The notes: generated from the sequence alone by a model not told the origin. A stretch of 64,000 nt of DNA from Enterobacterales bacterium (GCA_015655145.1 JAATFO010000140.1:1-64000), one strand, 5' to 3'; shown: positions 1-7,794, numbered from the stretch's first letter. Made by a program: numbers and translations.

Positions 1-245
1 CGAAAAGTTATCGGCTGGTCAATGCAACCCCGGATGACAAAAGATATTGTCCTGAACGCATTACTGATGGCGGTATGGCGGCGTAATCCTCAAAAACAGG
101 TACTGGTTCACTCTGATCAGGGCAGTCAATACACCAGCCATACATCGAAATGTTTTATAACTGTAGACGTCGGCATGGTTCAAGTAATCAGATGCCACCG
201 GCTGAATATGAAAACCAGTATTATCAACGGCTCGAAAGTGTCTAG
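1..245 (+). pseudogene. IS3-family transposase (OrfB) remnant, cut by the window edge and internally deleted
   Basis: The frame is open from base 1 and reads the end of an IS3-type DDE transposase core, with VIGWSMQP followed by VHSDQGSQYTS, which holds the second catalytic aspartate. At about base 146 the reading jumps frame and continues in another frame from 147 to the TAG at 243-245 with the typical IS3 C-terminal pattern (EMFYN, RRRHGSSNQMPP, YENQYYQRLESV). About 60-70 residues, including the catalytic glutamate region, are missing between the two parts. I infer an internal deletion that made the element immobile. The 5' half lies outside the window. Family assignment is from motif recognition; the exact IS name is not certain. 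Confidence 0.8.
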
Positions 246-246
246 A

Positions 247-339
247 TTATCCGTAGCGATTCAATGCATCGGTTCGCCCCTCCCAGTGACGGTAATATTC
301 CCGTACTCTTTCTTTTGTCTCTTTTAGATTATCTTTCAT
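247..339 (-). CDS. 30-residue ORF beside the IS3 remnant, possible gene fragment
   Basis: A 30-codon frame starts at 339 and stops at 247-249, two bases beyond the transposase stop. It reads MKDNLKETKERVREYYRHW and then a short tail. It lies downstream of the DUF1493 gene on the same strand. It may be the N-terminus of a third gene in that cluster, cut by the IS3 element. There is only a weak ribosome binding site. I do not recognise a family, and it could be a chance frame. Confidence 0.25.
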   Translation of the reverse strand: MKDNLKETKERVREYYRHWEGRTDALNRYG

Positions 340-356
340 TGAATATCTTATCGTCT

Positions 357-695
357 TTAATCATACAACCATTTGCCAGCTTTGGCGGACTCAGCAAACA
401 TTTTGATTGTTAGCGGCTTTCTGAGCCGCTTCATCTCATCGTTAATCTGTCGGCTTTTAAACAACCTGCTGAATAGCGAAGCGTCTATAGATGGATAATA
501 TGCCTGGATATTCATTGCCGAAATATCAACACTGAATTTCTCGCTGTAATCGTCTATAGCATATGGAAGTTCATCTAACTCAGCGTAGTCCTGTAAGACG
601 GTATCCATCTCAAGCGGAATTCTTCCTGTTTTCCAAGACACAGGTATAGATAACTCCTCTCTGAAAAACTCTAAAACCTCGGTTTCCGTTACCAT
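357..695 (-). CDS. DUF1493 family protein
   Basis: This 112-residue protein is acidic in its first half and ends in KAGKWLYD. The pattern is that of the DUF1493 family (small cytoplasmic proteins of Salmonella and Escherichia, function unknown): a start of the type MVTETEVLEFFREEL, a central PYAIDDYSEKF and a C-terminal KPLTIKMFAES. Its ATG overlaps the stop region of the preceding gene by 7 bases (ATGGTAA), which suggests translational coupling. The usual partner in this family is the small membrane protein gene found directly upstream, which is frameshifted here. Length is normal for the family and no lesion is visible. Confidence 0.75.
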   Translation of the reverse strand: MVTETEVLEFFREELSIPVSWKTGRIPLEMDTVLQDYAELDELPYAIDDYSEKFSVDISAMNIQAYYPSIDASLFSRLFKSRQINDEMKRLRKPLTIKMFAESAKAGKWLYD

Positions 696-1148
696 ATTTT
701 ATCCGTCCCACGAGCAACAGAATTGTAATGAGTTATAGTACGATACGTTATTTCAGCAACGTCTTTTGAAAGCAGTACCCAGCCAACTACTGGAATAGCT
801 CGACCAATAAAAGTGCTGACCTTATGGGTCATAATGACGCTAAGCGTCCGTGGAGGGTAGCCACCGATCACTGTGGGAAGCTCTACCCCCCCAGGGGAAT
901 TTTGCTTTAGGAAATACTCTCCTTGCACCACGAGAGGCAATAGAAGTCCCAGGGGTTGCACCTGCAAATTTCCCTCTTGTTGATAAAATATTGAGTCCTG
1001 AGACTATGGCAGCAATAGCGGCAAAATCATCTACTCCGACCTGTTCGGCAAATTCTTCACAGAAGATCATGAATAATAGTTCATTCGCTTTAGGGTTTGG
1101 CCTGCCCGCATAGAAGTAGGTTCCGTTTAGTTCTTCTGTCGTATCCAT
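689..1148 (-). pseudogene. Membrane-protein partner of DUF1493, frameshifted at a C7 run
   Basis: Two overlapping frames together read one protein of about 152 residues. The first part (from ATG 1148) begins MDTTEELNGTYFYAGRP and is good to about residue 87 (KFPWGG). The second frame then continues PTVIGGYPPRTL and VVGWVLLSKDVAEITYRT to the stop at 689. Both join cleanly if one C is removed from the run of seven C at 886-892. The gene starts after a good Shine-Dalgarno (GAGAGGGA). The family is the unnamed small protein commonly encoded next to DUF1493 genes. The lesion could be a real mutation, a sequencing error or slippage; it cannot be decided here. Confidence 0.65.
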
Positions 1149-1218
1149 ACCAAATCCCTCTCATTCATGAATTCTGCTAATGATAAACTTTTTCTTCTAT
1201 CAATCAAGTGAGGGTAAA

Positions 1219-1344
1219 TCACTCATACGGGCAGTCGTCGCTCTCATCCTCCTCTAACTCGTCACGATGGAACACCCTGTTAATCACGAAGCCCACAACC
1301 AACCACAACACCCGCAGAACGATAGCGCCCAGCACCCACTTCAT
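1219..1344 (-). CDS. Small membrane protein, 41 residues
   Basis: The frame is open from 1401, but the ATG at 1344 is preceded by GGAGGT six bases upstream, so I choose that start. The 41-residue product begins MKWVLGAIVLRVLWLVVGF, a single membrane-spanning segment, and ends in a very acidic tail (DELEEDESDD). It is not recognised. It shares an intergenic region and an inverted repeat (1401-1421) with two divergently oriented small ORFs. It could be a regulatory microprotein or part of a small-protein cassette, but there is no direct evidence of function. Confidence 0.5.
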   Translation of the reverse strand: MKWVLGAIVLRVLWLVVGFVINRVFHRDELEEDESDDCPYE

Positions 1345-1400
1345 AACCGGACCTCCATAGACCATAACTTCGCATTTCGCCCTAAGACTACACTTAAACA

Positions 1401-1421
1401 TTGATCGTTATTATCGATCAA
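1401..1421. promoter_or_regulatory. Inverted repeat between divergent small genes, operator-like
   Basis: Perfect 7-base arms TTGATCG and CGATCAA are separated by TTATTAT. The repeat lies between the minus-strand 41-residue gene and the plus-strand 26-residue gene, where a shared operator would be expected. No binding protein can be named. Confidence 0.4.
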
Positions 1422-1464
1422 TAATATAGTACAGATCGATTAAACCTATTAAAAGAGATTTCAA

Positions 1465-1545
1465 ATGTCGAGGCGAACTGCATGGATACTGGTGCTAATG
1501 TTCAGTGTTGCTGTATGGGGATTGGTGTTATGGATAGCGTTATAG
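1465..1545 (+). CDS. 26-residue hydrophobic peptide
   Basis: ATG at 1465 follows AAGAGA. The product reads MSRRTAWILVLMFSVAVWGL and ends in VLWIAL, a basic N-terminus followed by one full membrane-spanning segment, typical of single-pass small membrane proteins. The next ORF starts at 1530 inside its 3' end, so the two could be translationally coupled. No family is recognised. The very hydrophobic composition and ribosome-binding site support a real gene, but its size leaves doubt. Confidence 0.4.
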   Translation: MSRRTAWILVLMFSVAVWGLVLWIAL

Positions 1546-1682
1546 ATGAGCCAGAGAGCAAGAAGCCAGCACCATTCGCTGACTGGCAACTTACTGACAA
1601 ACAGAGAGAATTTATCGAATCGTTGATAGAAGATGCGGAGTTAACTCCAGTCGAGGCCGTCAATGACATAGCAAACACTTGA
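1530..1682 (+). CDS. Small acidic protein, 50 residues
   Basis: The frame starts at ATG 1530, inside the end of the 26-residue ORF (16-base overlap, other frame), with GGGGAT upstream. It reads MDSVIDEPESKKPAPFADWQ and continues with a predicted helix (LTDKQREFIESLIEDAELTPVEAVNDIA). Composition is soluble and acidic. An ATG at 1482 would give 66 residues but lies inside the upstream ORF without a good ribosome site. The 3' end overlaps, on the other strand, the end of the broken integrase. No family is recognised. Confidence 0.4.
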   Translation: MDSVIDEPESKKPAPFADWQLTDKQREFIESLIEDAELTPVEAVNDIANT

Positions 1683-3329
1683 TAATGGGAAAGTATGGAG
1701 GTAGCGCCGGGTTATGCCCGTACCGGTTTTCTCATGACCAATAACCTGTTGCAGATGTGCAATATTTGTCACCCAGGCACTTAACGCCGTTGTGACTACG
1801 CTATGTCTGAAGCTATGAAGCAATCGGCGCTGTCCGTGGTCGTCTGTATAAGGAATGCCCAGTTGATCGCGAATGTCAGAAACCGATTTGCCTATCATGG
1901 TCATGTTTTTACCTGCCACTTCTGAGAAAACCTGGTCTTTCCACTGGCTATTTACGTAGTCCAGGAATCCCAAATCAATAAGGTGCTGGTGCAATGGAAC
2001 CTGCCGTGTAGCATTTTCGGTTTTCCCCTGCCCGCCCTCAGCAATCAGCAGGTAGTGCCTTTTACTATCCTCATCAAAGCGGATCTGTGATTTTGTCAGT
2101 CTGGCTATTTCTGCCCGCCGCGCTCCGCTATAGCCAAGCTACAGGATGATCCATTTCAGCCAGTCTCGCTTTTCTTCGTTGATAGTGTATGAGACAAATT
2201 TCCTCATTTCAGACGGAGTGCAGGCACCGAAACGAGCATTTGACGGAGGAGCCGATATTCCATCCGTAGGGGATTTTTCCAAGATGTTTTTAGAGTCGGT
2301 CAGATAGGTTTTAAACAGCGATTTGTAAATTTTCAGATGCTTATGAACCGCCTCAATCCCTAAAAGCTGGTCATCGGGGATATCCTCAAGCGCGATCATC
2401 TGCTGTATAGTCATAGCCCTGAAAGGCTGCACAACACGTTTAGGCAAACCCGACACCACGCCCATAACCTTTTGAATATCCTGTCTAGTAATCAATGCAA
2501 CATCGCGCTCATGGCTCAACACAGCAAAAATCACCTCCATAAAACGCTCATTTGCTGCGCTAATTGGCCCGGTCCAGCCTTGCTCTCTATCGCGTTTGTA
2601 GTCGCGCCAGGTATCCACCAGCGTCACTCCTACGCCATTTGACACATCACCAAACAAACCGGGTTTAACAGTAGGTTTCAGGGCCTCTAATGTCTGTCAG
2701 TAGCCGTTGATATCACCAGAATAAAACTGCTGATATGCTTTATGTAACATCGCCCGATTCATATCAATTTCCACCGCTGCCGAATCCACGTCAAATGGCA
2801 ACTGTTCGCCGCTTTTTCCCTGGAGATTCAGAACAGATTCAATCAGGCGTTTAGTTCCCGCACTGCCATTGACGTACTCATTAACATACAGCTCATTAAC
2901 CTTCCCGGCTGTAGCTGCCTGCTCAGCACCTGAGATTGGCTCATCAGCTATTTTTCTCGCTAATGGTGCTGTATTCGGGATTCGTTGGGCCTCCTGATAA
3001 TCACCAGATAGGAACTTGTGCAAGACCTCATCCAGTTCAGCCCTGGTTATTGGTTTGTGCGAGTTATTTTTAATGCTGACAGCCTGAGCGGTTTCGACCT
3101 CATTGTTGCCAGATAAAACCTAGTCAACGCGCAAACGAAAATCCTCAACGGGCATTGAGCCAGTTTGCACGAACGGGATGAATGCGGAGAGTTGCGCCAT
3201 GAATATGGCGGCCTGTTTGGCACTGTCAGTTTTCAGGGATTTTTTGAAAAGTTTTTGGTTCGAGTCACGAAACTGGAGGTAGAAGGTTCCGTTCCGGTTG
3301 AGCGTGTTTTTAATAGATTTTGATCCCAT
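1641..3329 (-). pseudogene. Tyrosine site-specific integrase with three in-frame stop codons
   Basis: One continuous frame of about 560 codons runs from ATG 3329 to 1641 and is interrupted only by stops: TAG at 3120-3122, TGA at 2697-2699 and TAG at 2139-2141. No frameshift is needed. The catalytic set is recognisable: the arginine in GYSGARRAE just after the third stop, the HSFRHS box, the histidine in LQQVIGHE and the tyrosine in TRRYLHTFPL. The N-terminal part resembles the arm-binding region of phage-type integrases. The stops can be explained by single transitions (for example CAG to TAG). The gene lies about 80 bases downstream of a TPP riboswitch on the same strand. I infer a dead integrase of an older island. 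Confidence 0.85.
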
Positions 3330-3405
3330 AGCAGATCTCTCACCTTATCCCATAACTGTTTGATTGATAAGGTAAGTTATGCAAACCAAAGAAATAAAGT
3401 AATCA

Positions 3406-3486
3406 ATGTTACCCCTACGCTGGCATTATCCAGTTCAGGTTCAACGGGTATTTCTCAGCCTTCATACGAAGGGCACCCCGAGTCAT
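3406..3486 (-). ncRNA. TPP (thiamine pyrophosphate) riboswitch, probable orphan thiMD leader
   Basis: Read on the minus strand, the segment has the conserved TPP aptamer elements in order: CUCGGGGUGCCCUUC, the CUGAGA bulge, AAAUACCC, GAACCUGA, CUGGAUAAUGCCAGCG and the closing UAGGGG. The 5' flank AUGACUC and 3' flank GUAACAU can form P1. The sequence is close to the leader of E. coli thiM. In E. coli, thiMD lies on the same strand a few kb from mrp-metG, so I infer this is the old thiMD leader. No thiamine gene follows: the next frame downstream is the broken integrase starting at 3329. Confidence 0.93.
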
Positions 3487-3790
3487 TTAAAGTAAATCTC
3501 TCATTACTTTTCACCAGCATAAGGGAAGTGTCGCTTGCAAGGCAAGCTTGTCCGAGCATCGCCTTCTTAATCGCCGGTTGGCGATAATCGCCAAATACGC
3601 TCCCTTTACCCAACAAGGAAATATCCATCAGGCATGAAAAATGTCCGCTGTCAAGCTACTTGTTAACAAGGTAGTGAGGCAATAGTCCAAGCCCGACAAT
3701 AGCTTAGGTCATATTCTGACCCTTCCCTACCTTTTGCCTTCAATGCGCCGGGTGCCGCATAGGTGCATTGCGACGGAAAACTTTGAAGCG
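3487..3790. other. Intergenic DNA upstream of the riboswitch, island junction zone
   Basis: About 300 bases hold no convincing gene. The riboswitch promoter should lie near 3490-3540 on the minus strand, but no clear -35/-10 pair stands out. Base composition shifts sharply to GC-rich at about 3740, so the left junction of the next island is probably here. Confidence 0.4.
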
Positions 3791-4062
3791 ATGCAGCGAA
3801 CTCTGGCGCAGGCCGCGAAGGACATTGCCGCCGAAACAGGACTGGCGCATCGGCCCGTGGCAGACGGGTAGCGCGTGGCCAGCATTTACCGGCGCTCGGT
3901 CATGCTGGCGAGCGGGCGCTATTGCCACGCTTGATGACGGCATGCGCTTCTTGCTCGTGCCGTGGCGGCCTGTGATCGAGCAGAGGTTGGGGCAGCAGCT
4001 TGCCGCCACGGTGCGGGGCGGCGCGGGAGATCGGACGGCAGCGTGGCCTGTGCGCGGACTAA
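3791..4062 (+). pseudogene. Decayed C-terminal end of a DUF3363 (VirD2-type) relaxase
   Basis: Pieces in three frames read in order the end of relaxase-associated DUF3363 proteins: AAETGLAHRPVADG then a TAG stop, RVASIYRRSVMLASGRY, a frameshift into LDDGMRFLLVPWRPVIEQRL and GQQLAATVRGG, and a last shift into EIGRQRGL before TAA at 4060-4062. This family belongs to conjugative or mobilisable elements such as Tn4371-like ICEs. The N-terminal catalytic part is absent. The remnant marks the GC-rich segment up to 9,500 as mobile-element DNA. Assignment is from motif memory. Confidence 0.6.
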
Positions 4063-4159
4063 TCAGTGCAGTCAAAAGCATATTTAGTGCAGCGAAACAG
4101 CTTGACGGCAGCACATTTTATGATGCGATTCATATACGATTTATATATGGTTGAATTTT

Positions 4160-4372
4160 ATGGGTATCGTGAACATTGATGATGATCTGCACGATCAAAT
4201 TCGAAAGGCTAGTGCTGTGACGTGTCGATCAATAAATGCTCAAGCCGCCTTCTGGATCAAAATCGGCATGCTGTGCGAAACGAATCCGACGCTGAGCTTC
4301 AATGAAGTGGTCACCCGTGAACTACGGGCCGCAGGCGTGGTGGCACGGCCCGTCAAGATGGGGGCGGCGTGA
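4160..4372 (+). CDS. ParD-like family protein (antitoxin-like), partner of MetAP
   Basis: The 70-residue protein starts at ATG 4160 (MGIVNIDDDLHDQIRKAS), then SINAQAAFWIKIGML and SFNEVVTRELRA. This is the ribbon-helix-helix-like pattern of the ParD-like family (PF11903 type), annotated as an antitoxin by similarity to ParD. The last four bases (GTGA) overlap the GTG start of the methionine aminopeptidase gene, so the two are translationally coupled. No ParE-like toxin lies next to it. The frame also opens from a TTG at 4151, without a ribosome site. The family call is fairly firm; a toxin-antitoxin role for this pair is inference. Confidence 0.7.
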   Translation: MGIVNIDDDLHDQIRKASAVTCRSINAQAAFWIKIGMLCETNPTLSFNEVVTRELRAAGVVARPVKMGAA

Positions 4373-5175
4373 TCAAACGACCCGAAGAAATCGCACTACT
4401 GGCAGAGTCGGGCCAATTGTTGGCGCAGGTATTCGATCACCTTGATGAGTTAAACCTGATCGGCATATCCACAATGCAGATCAACGATCTGGTAGATGAC
4501 CTCATCGTCCATGAGCTCCATGCACGCCCGGCCAGCAAAGGGCAATACGGCTACGCCTATGCACTCAACGCCTCCCGAAATCATGTGGTCTGCCACGGTG
4601 TTCCCTCCGCTGAGGACATCCTGCAAGACGGGGATATTGTCAACTTCGACATCACGCTGGAGAAGAATGGCTACATCGCTGATTCCAGCAAGACTTATCT
4701 GGTCGGCAATGTGGCGCTCCCGTCACGTCAACTGGTGAGGGCTGCCTACGATGCGATGTGGAAAGGTATTCAGACCGTCCGCCCCGGTGCCACGCTCGGC
4801 GACGTAGGTCACGCCATAGAGTGGCACGCCCGCAAGAATGGCTATTCGATCGTCAGAGAGTACTGCGGACATGGAATCGGGCGCGAAATGCACGAGGAGC
4901 CTCAGGTTCTTCATTGGGGCAAGCCGCGCACAGGCGTCGTATTGCGTGAGGGCATGGTGTTCACGATCGAACCGATGCTCAACCAAGGGCGGCACGCCGT
5001 TCAAACTGAGGATGATGGCTGGACAGTCGTCACGCGCGACGGTCAACTATCAGCACAGTTCGAACACACGGTGGCCGTAACACGGACTGGTGTTCGGGTT
5101 TTAACGCTGCGCGCTGAAGAGAGATCAGGTGCGTTGAAAAGAACAATCAAATTCAATGATGCGCTGAACACCTAA
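4369..5175 (+). CDS. map: Type I methionine aminopeptidase, accessory copy
   Basis: The 268-residue protein removes N-terminal methionine from nascent proteins. All five metal ligands of the family are visible: D94 (VNFDIT), D105 (IADSSK), H168 (CGHGIG), E201 (FTIEPM) and E232 (QFEHTV). The substrate-side histidines H76 and H175 are also present, so it should be active. Length is normal for type I enzymes (about 264). The start is GTG at 4369, inside the stop of the ParD-like gene. It is almost certainly a second copy: the essential map gene of enterobacteria normally sits beside rpsB, and this one sits in mobile DNA of foreign composition. Confidence 0.9.
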   Translation: MIKRPEEIALLAESGQLLAQVFDHLDELNLIGISTMQINDLVDDLIVHELHARPASKGQYGYAYALNASRNHVVCHGVPSAEDILQDGDIVNFDITLEKNGYIADSSKTYLVGNVALPSRQLVRAAYDAMWKGIQTVRPGATLGDVGHAIEWHARKNGYSIVREYCGHGIGREMHEEPQVLHWGKPRTGVVLREGMVFTIEPMLNQGRHAVQTEDDGWTVVTRDGQLSAQFEHTVAVTRTGVRVLTLRAEERSGALKRTIKFNDALNT

Positions 5176-5249
5176 TGTAATGGCGGTAGTTTTTTTCTCG
5201 GCTGTGGGTCAAAGGGATAGAAAATCCGAAAGGATGCTCGGAAAATGGC

Positions 5250-6093
5250 ATGGATCTTCGACACCTGAAGTGCTTCTTGGCAGTCGCCGCTGTCGCGTAC
5301 CATCAAGGAGCTGGAAGAAGATCTGGGTGAACAGTTGTTCGTTCGCACCAGCCGCAGTACGCGGCTAACCCGTGCGGGCAAGCTGCTCTTTGAGCATGTG
5401 CCACGTATCTTCACCGCCTTGCAGCAGGCGCGCGATAGCGTGAACGCTGCCGCCAACGGCTTCCATGGTCAGTTGCGTACGCACTGTCCGATGGGATCAC
5501 GCCCTCGCGCCTTCCTTCTTTGCTGGCGTTATGTCGGCAGGAAGAGCCCGAGGTCGAGGTTCGCCTGTTCGAGGTATCGCTGTCGCAGCAGATCAAAGGG
5601 CTGCATGACGACCTGTACGACGTGGGCTTTGCACAGTCCGATGACGTGGACGAAGGCATCGCGACCGAAGCGGTATGGAGCGATGCACTCATGGTTGCGG
5701 TGCCTGCACGACATCCGCTGCTCAAGCACAACCGCATCCCGCTGGAAGAAGTGCTGCGCTATCCGCTGGTGATGTGCGACCCGCACGTCTGCGAGGGCTA
5801 CTGCCGCCAGATCACGCGCGTTCTTCGCGCCGTGGATGTCGAACCACTGGTGGCAGAGGAAGTCGCCTCGCTCGACCTGATGCTGACCCTGGTTTCGGCT
5901 GACTATGCCCTGGCGCTGGTTGGGGCTTCGCAGGTCGCTGCCTGCCGCACTGCCGACGTAACCCAGCCGCCCGCTGGCCGGGGGATCGCCTCGGCTCAAT
6001 ACCTACCTGCTGCGGCCCGACAAGGCCGCCTCCGAGCCGCTGGCCCGGTTCATCGCGCGTGCCGTTGCCGCGTCATCTTCCCCGCGCTCCTGA
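5250..6093 (+). pseudogene. LysR-family regulator, HTH deleted and twice frameshifted
   Basis: The reading starts MDLRHLKCFLAVA at 5250. The next in-family segment is QSPLSRTIKELEEDLGEQLF, so about 15 residues of the DNA-binding helix-turn-helix are missing. The deletion point sits on the string CAGTCGCC (5275-5290), which can encode both sides, as expected for recombination between two short repeats. A one-base loss near 5480 and an extra G in the run at 5980-5984 change frame twice more. After those, the effector-binding domain reads well to the TGA at 6091-6093. It cannot make a working regulator. Confidence 0.8.
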
Positions 6094-6626
6094 AGAAGAC
6101 CCTTTCCGACGTTTGACGCCATGCAGCCGTGGCGCTGTGTGGCGCGCTGCGGCGTGGGTAGCACGCAACCAAGCCAGCCGCCATGCGGCTTTGCGCCTTC
6201 TGACGGCACGGTGCTGCGATATGGCGCGTGCCGTGCTAACCCCATATGCAGACAGGCCTTGCGCGCACCGTGGTGCCACGCCCTTTAATCTTGCCCTGCA
6301 TCTTTTCCCGGCCTGACGGCACGCGATTTCGATGCAACGGCGGCGCGGCATGCGCCGCTGCCTGTACGTTGGATGGCGACGCCGAGTGCAGTGAGGTATG
6401 CAGTGCGAATGCACGCGTAATGACAGGCCGACGACACGTTGCAATGCATGGGGATGACTTCATTGCGCGCAATGATGAAACCTGTGGTCACGCTTCTTGC
6501 TGACAGGTGTTCAGATACTTCCACCCCTGCTTTGCAAACGCCAATGTGTGCAAAACAGAGGTGGAACCTTTGCAGCTACGAATGCAATCCACTGACAGAA
6601 AACGCCCCAAAGCGGAAGTTGGGTGT
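6094..6626. other. GC-rich stretch with no convincing gene
   Basis: About 530 bases are open in several frames on both strands, as often seen at high GC, but no frame shows family motifs, a ribosome site or a credible composition. It separates the LysR pseudogene from the 3' end of the flavoprotein gene. It probably holds decayed island DNA. Confidence 0.4.
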
Positions 6627-7742
6627 CTACGAAACCCTAGTCGGTTCACCCGCTATCGAGAACCACTGGGCAAACCCATCGATACAGCGCGCAGCGATAG
6701 GAGCGACTCGCTGCCGCATGGTTTCCTCGCAGGCGCTGATGGCTTCATCCCAATGTGGCGTTGAGACCAGTGCTTCCGCCAGTTCGGCAGCATCGAGCAT
6801 GGCCGTGTTCACGCCTGCGCCCAGCGGTGGCATCACGTGCGCTGCATCACCGATCAGCGTGAGTCCTCGTCGATGTGGCCAACGGAAATCTGCAGGCAAC
6901 GCGTTGATCGGTCGTGGGGCCACGATGCGATCCGCATCCGTGATCAGCGCCAGCAGGGAAGGCGCCCATCCATCGAAGCGCTTCACGAGATCGGTAGTGC
7001 TGATGCCGGCCAGCGTTTGATCGGTGCGCCCGGTTTCCTCGGCGGTTGTCTTGAACGCGGCGTAGACGCGGATCGTGGCTTCGCCATTGCGCTGGGCAAA
7101 AATCCCCGCTTCGCCGTGGAGCGAAAACAGGGTGCCATGCCCGACCAGTTCGGCAAGCGCTGGGTGGCGCTGATCCACATCGCGTAGCCATAGCTCCATG
7201 AAGGTCACGCCGGTGTACCTCGGCCGCACGTCGGACAAAGCGGTACGCACGCGTGACCACGCGCCATCGGCGCCGATGACGATGTCGAAGGGACCCAGCG
7301 TGCGGTGCTGCAAGCGGATGTCGTAACGCCCATCCGGGCGATCGGATATGCCCTGCACGGGGGAATCCCATAGGATCGCGCCAGCGTCCAGGCGCTGCAG
7401 CAGGAGCTGACGCAAGACTACACGGTCGACTTCCGGCCGGTTGCCGGTGCCTGGTTCCGGGATTTCGATATGCAACACTTTTCCCGAGACTGCATCAACA
7501 TCCCGGCTTTCCTGGTCCTCATGACGCGCGAGAGACAGGAATTCCTGAAGCAACCCTGCTTTCGCCAAGGCCAGTTGTCCGTCGTCAGGATGCAGGTCCA
7601 GGGAGCCACCTTGATCGCGGCTGGTTGGCGTGGCATCGGCTTCGATGACGGTGATGGGCCAATCGTGCTGACCCAGGATATTTGCGGCGGTCAGGCCCGC
7701 CGGACCGGCACCGATGATGGCGACATTCGGGTATTGCTGCAT
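6627..7742 (-). CDS. FAD-dependent monooxygenase, TetX-like
   Basis: The 371-residue protein belongs to the class A flavoprotein hydroxylases. The FAD-binding GAGPAG is at residues 11-16 after a beta strand. An acidic residue ends the second strand (VIEAD), and the second FAD motif IGDAAHVMPPLGAGVN sits near the C-terminus. The pattern SRDQGGSLDLHPDDGQLAL resembles the TetX group of tetracycline-modifying enzymes and their relatives. Such enzymes add oxygen to aromatic or polyketide substrates using NAD(P)H. The start ATG 7742 has AGAGGA upstream. The gene is divergent from a MarR regulator across a 50-base region with two operators, so it is probably induced by its substrate. Whether it inactivates an antibiotic cannot be told. 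Confidence 0.85.
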   Translation of the reverse strand: MQQYPNVAIIGAGPAGLTAANILGQHDWPITVIEADATPTSRDQGGSLDLHPDDGQLALAKAGLLQEFLSLARHEDQESRDVDAVSGKVLHIEIPEPGTGNRPEVDRVVLRQLLLQRLDAGAILWDSPVQGISDRPDGRYDIRLQHRTLGPFDIVIGADGAWSRVRTALSDVRPRYTGVTFMELWLRDVDQRHPALAELVGHGTLFSLHGEAGIFAQRNGEATIRVYAAFKTTAEETGRTDQTLAGISTTDLVKRFDGWAPSLLALITDADRIVAPRPINALPADFRWPHRRGLTLIGDAAHVMPPLGAGVNTAMLDAAELAEALVSTPHWDEAISACEETMRQRVAPIAARCIDGFAQWFSIAGEPTRVS

Positions 7743-7753
7743 TGTTGATCCTC

Positions 7754-7782
7754 TTGATAATATAGGCTCCTATCAATAATAA
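7754..7782 (+). promoter_or_regulatory. Predicted promoter of the marR-type gene
   Basis: A -35 TTGATA (7754-7759) and a -10 TAATAA (7777-7782) are 17 bases apart. The predicted transcription start, about 7789, lies only a few bases before the ATG at 7793, so the transcript would be leaderless or nearly so. Both operators lie in or beside this promoter. Confidence 0.45.
7762..7773. promoter_or_regulatory. MarR-type operator 1
   Basis: The dyad ATAGG-CT-CCTAT is perfect in both 5-base arms. It lies between the -35 and -10 of the marR promoter and upstream of the divergent flavoprotein gene. A near copy is centred 21 bases away, two helical turns, on the same face of the helix. Confidence 0.7.
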
Positions 7783-7794
7783 ATAGGCACCTAT
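7783..7794. promoter_or_regulatory. MarR-type operator 2, overlapping the marR start codon
   Basis: The dyad ATAGG-CA-CCTAT has the same arms as operator 1. Its last two bases are the first two bases of the marR-type start codon (7793). Binding here would block transcription start and explain autorepression. Confidence 0.7.

Noticed and set aside
1344-1401. Longer start at ATG 1401 for the small membrane protein (60 residues)
   Set aside because: The start overlaps the inverted repeat and has no ribosome site, while ATG 1344 has a perfect GGAGGT six bases upstream.
6094-6626. Several open frames of 80-120 codons in the GC-rich gap
   Set aside because: Typical of high-GC DNA with few stops; arginine-, alanine- and cysteine-rich, no motifs and no ribosome sites.
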